Notes under the pieces: generated by a model
What the model was told of the DNA's origin: nothing
Database searches by the model: none
Seen by the model: only the letters and a program-made list of their open reading frames with translations
Shown: positions 61,798 to 64,000 of the stretch, piece by piece
Numbering within the stretch: position 1 is the first letter of the stretch
Layout of the letters: every line of letters starts with the position of its first letter
Assembly (NCBI GenBank): GCA_937902925.1
Contig: CALFNN010000105.1
Span: forward strand, 62,001-126,000
Direction: 5' to 3'
DNA length: 64,000 bases
From: an uncultured Opitutaceae bacterium
Lineage (GTDB): Bacteria; Verrucomicrobiota; Verrucomicrobiia; Opitutales; Opitutaceae
Made by a program: the position numbers and the translations under genes

Positions 61798-62673
61798 ATG
61801 AAAACGATGCAGCATTATGTTTCTGCTTTTTTAATCGCCACCGTCGTGACCGGCGTGTCCGCGTTGGCCCAAGGCGCCGCACCAATCGTCCAAGGCGCCG
61901 TCGGGGCGGTCGGCAATGCGGCCGGCGGCCTGTCGGTCGGCGGTGGCAATCCAGCGGCGGCGATGGCCGCGGGCTCGTTCCACGGCGCGGCGGGTGGCGC
62001 GGGTGGTGCTGCCGCCATGGGCGCCGGTGCCGGCACCGTCCCGGGCGCGGCCAACAGCGGGGCGATGTTCGACGACAGCGAGTCGATTGGAATGCGCCAG
62101 GCGCGACTCCAAGCCCAGGCCGACACCGGGGTCGGGGCCGAAGTGAAGGCGAATCCGCGCCCGGCCGCCGTCAAGACGGACTTCATGCCGGGCACCTCCG
62201 CGAGCGCCGCGCTCGACGCGACGGCGACGACGGCGAAGGTCCGCTCCGCGTCGATCGAGTCGCGCGATGACGCGATCGCGCAGATGAACAGCCAGATGAA
62301 GGCGAGCGACAAGGCGATGGCGGGCCTCAAGGCCGAGGCGAAGGAAAACGGCTCCGAGTCGCAGGCCGAGTTCAAGGCGGCGGCCAAGGACGCGGCGGCC
62401 GCGGAAAAGCAGCTCAAGAAAAGCATGAAGGCTGCGGACAAGGCCTCGGCCGAGACTTGGGCGGATTCGCGCATGAAACTCGCCGCCGACTACGACGCCT
62501 ATGCCGCGGCCGTGGCCCATGCCGAAACCGCGGCGTCGGCCCGTGCGACGCCCGCAACGCCGGCCCAGCCCAACGGCCCGGGTGAAGCGGCGACGCCGGC
62601 CACGCCCGCGACGCCGTCGATCAACTCGACGACGCACGCGACAGGCGACGCCTCCGCGACGACAAACAAGTAA
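61798..62673 (+). CDS. Ala-rich exported low-complexity protein
   Basis: 291 residues. Good ribosome-binding site (AAAGGA, 7 bases before ATG) and signal peptide (HYVSAFLIATVVTGVSALA/QG). A Gly/Ala region (25-90), a Lys/Ala-rich coiled helix (about 155-240, MKASDKAMAGLKAEAKENGS, DAAAAEKQLKKSMKAADKA) and a C-terminal Ala/Thr/Pro tract with ATPATP repeats follow. No family recognised. Perfect terminator downstream marks it as a single-gene transcript. Confidence 0.8.
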   Translation: MKTMQHYVSAFLIATVVTGVSALAQGAAPIVQGAVGAVGNAAGGLSVGGGNPAAAMAAGSFHGAAGGAGGAAAMGAGAGTVPGAANSGAMFDDSESIGMRQARLQAQADTGVGAEVKANPRPAAVKTDFMPGTSASAALDATATTAKVRSASIESRDDAIAQMNSQMKASDKAMAGLKAEAKENGSESQAEFKAAAKDAAAAEKQLKKSMKAADKASAETWADSRMKLAADYDAYAAAVAHAETAASARATPATPAQPNGPGEAATPATPATPSINSTTHATGDASATTNK

Positions 62674-62730
62674 CAACGGGTCGCCGACCCGCATCCACGG
62701 CGATTTTCTCCCCGACGGATGACAGTGCAA

Positions 62731-62758
62731 CCCCGGGCCCGGCGGCCCGGGGTTTTTT
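62731..62758 (+). terminator. Intrinsic terminator of the Ala-rich protein gene
   Basis: Perfect 9-bp GC stem (62731-62739 with 62744-62752), loop CGGC, then six T (62753-62758). Confidence 0.92.
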
Positions 62759-62821
62759 GTGGGCGGAGACGCCGGACGGTTTCCCCTTTTCTCGGACGGC
62801 CGGGGAGCCAAGGCTGACCGC

Positions 62822-64000
62822 GTGCGAATCCTGCTTGCCCTTGTCCTCGCGCTGGCCGCCAGCGCCCGGGCGCGCCCGTTCATGGTGGTCGCCTACAACG
62901 TCGAGAACCTCGTCGATGCCGATGGCGTCACGCAGTTCGAGGACTACCAGCCGGCGAAATACTCGCGCGCCCACTGCCTCACAAAGCTGCAAAACATCTC
63001 GAAGGTGGTCGCGCAGTTCGAGGACGGTCGCGGGCCGGACGTGATCCTGTTCGAGGAGATCGAGACCGACTTCACGCCGGCGAAGACGCCGCCCGACTAC
63101 GATGCGATCCTGAAACGCTACGCGGGGCTGACGATCGAGGAAATGCTCGGGCCGAAGTTCAACCCCGAGATCGCCGACCTGCCGGCCGAGGCGCTGCTGG
63201 TGAAGGCGTTCGTCGACCGCGGCCTCACCGGCTACCACGTGATCTCAGCGGAAAACATCAAGACGGCGGAAAGCACGCATCCGCTTGCCCAGAAATGCGT
63301 CGTCTTCACGCGCTTTCCGGTAAAACAGGTGCGGTCGCATCCGACGCTCGACGCCCGGGCAATCCTCGAGGTGCAGGTGGAGGTCGACGGGGCGCCGCTC
63401 TATTTGTTTGCCAACCATTGGAAGTCCGGGGCGGGCGATCCCGAGACGGAGAAAATCCGCGTCGCCAACGCGAAGACCCTCCGGACGCGGCTCGACGAGA
63501 TCCTCCGGGCCGATCCGAACGCCGACATTGTCCTCGGGGGCGACTTCAATTCGCAATACAACCAGAAGCAGCGTTACCCGAAGATGAAGGTCACGGGGAT
63601 CAATGATATCCTTGGCTCGCAGGGCAACGAGCTCGCGATCCGGGGCGCGGCGCGCGATCTTTACAACCTCTGGTATGAACTGCCCCCGGCCCAGCGGGGG
63701 AGCGACACTTTTAAGGAGGAGTGGGGCACGTTGATGCAGATTATCGTTTCGCGCGGGCTCTACGATTTCCGCGGGGTCCAATATGTGGACGGGTCGTTCG
63801 GCGTCGCGAAGTTTCCCGACCTGAACATGGAGCCCGATGGCACGCCGCGACGCTGGTCATTCGACGGGCCGGCGGGATCGGGTTTCTCGGATCATTTCCC
63901 GGTGTTTGCGAAATTCATCACCGTGCCCGATGGCCGCACCGACCGGTATCTCTCGCTGCGCAACGCGTCCGTCGACCGGGGCGGCCCGCCGCCGGACACG
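62822..64000 (+). CDS. Endonuclease/exonuclease/phosphatase-family protein (3' end outside window)
   Basis: 393 residues visible from a GTG at 62822, open to the window end. Short signal peptide (ILLALVLALAASARA/RP) and the EEP fold: FMVVAYNVENLVDADG, DVILFEEIETD, LYLFANHWKSG, IVLGGDFNSQYN and SGFSDHFPVFAKF, covering the catalytic Asn, Glu, His-Trp, Asp-Asn and Asp-His positions. Exported metal-dependent phosphodiesterase or nuclease; substrate unknown. Confidence 0.88.
   Translation, partial: MRILLALVLALAASARARPFMVVAYNVENLVDADGVTQFEDYQPAKYSRAHCLTKLQNISKVVAQFEDGRGPDVILFEEIETDFTPAKTPPDYDAILKRYAGLTIEEMLGPKFNPEIADLPAEALLVKAFVDRGLTGYHVISAENIKTAESTHPLAQKCVVFTRFPVKQVRSHPTLDARAILEVQVEVDGAPLYLFANHWKSGAGDPETEKIRVANAKTLRTRLDEILRADPNADIVLGGDFNSQYNQKQRYPKMKVTGINDILGSQGNELAIRGAARDLYNLWYELPPAQRGSDTFKEEWGTLMQIIVSRGLYDFRGVQYVDGSFGVAKFPDLNMEPDGTPRRWSFDGPAGSGFSDHFPVFAKFITVPDGRTDRYLSLRNASVDRGGPPPDT

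Overview
The window is high-GC, densely coded bacterial chromosome that most resembles Verrucomicrobiota, probably Opitutaceae. This is inferred from gene content and was not checked by a database search. The pointers are a DUF1592/DUF1552/ankyrin operon of the Planctomycetes-Verrucomicrobia type, large secreted Ig-like paralogues with a peculiar long leader, a three-gene prepilin cassette with a giant PilX-like member, and a short ribosomal protein S18. There is no transposase, integrase, phage gene or CRISPR array. No gap without a gene exceeds 300 bases.

Layout. 1-3678: end of an exopolysaccharide export locus (outer-membrane barrel, Wza-like lipid-side export protein, Wzc-like tyrosine autokinase). 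3710-5148: Sua5/TsaC, S18 and tRNA-Arg(CCU). 5293-10678: pseudopilin and assembly half of a type II secretion system (GspG,H,I,J,K,L,M). 10820-13836: compact redox cassette of DUF3570 barrel, ApbE flavin transferase, TlpA-like thioredoxin and DUF4266 lipoprotein. 13970-25725: cell-envelope block holding three secreted paralogues with a shared unassigned C-terminal domain, a response regulator/cupredoxin/histidine kinase/porin operon and a CxxCH protein. 25759-30878 (minus): the other half of the type II system (GspF, GspE, GspD). 31076-34466: aroC, two hypotheticals, a KDPG/KHG aldolase and tRNA-Leu(CAG). 34522-39935 (minus): LemA-like protein with VPWG repeats plus the prepilin cassette. 40074-47533: SDF-family symporter, MobA-like nucleotidyltransferase, sulfite-oxidase-like enzyme, membrane protein, HrpA helicase. 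47705-53032: DUF1592/DUF1552/ankyrin operon. 53215-57304 (minus): LLM oxidoreductase, esterase, and a LemA-TPM-TPM set. 57486-64000: CBS protein, dienelactone hydrolase, small hypotheticals, ABC ATPase coupled to a CaCA-type exchanger, an Ala-rich exported protein and the start of an endonuclease/phosphatase-family protein.

How it fits together. The two type II secretion blocks bracket about 15 kb of almost exclusively exported, outer-membrane or redox proteins (flavin transferase, thioredoxin, cupredoxin, c-heme motif, three barrels, Ig-domain proteins). A plausible reading is a secretion machine with some of its clients and an envelope redox module. The strongest candidates for undescribed biology are the shared C-terminal domain with its 70-residue leader, the DUF3570/ApbE/TlpA/DUF4266 cassette, the RR-cupredoxin-HK-porin operon, and three inverted repeats, of which one supplies the start codon of a TPM gene and another encodes the signal peptide of an ankyrin protein.
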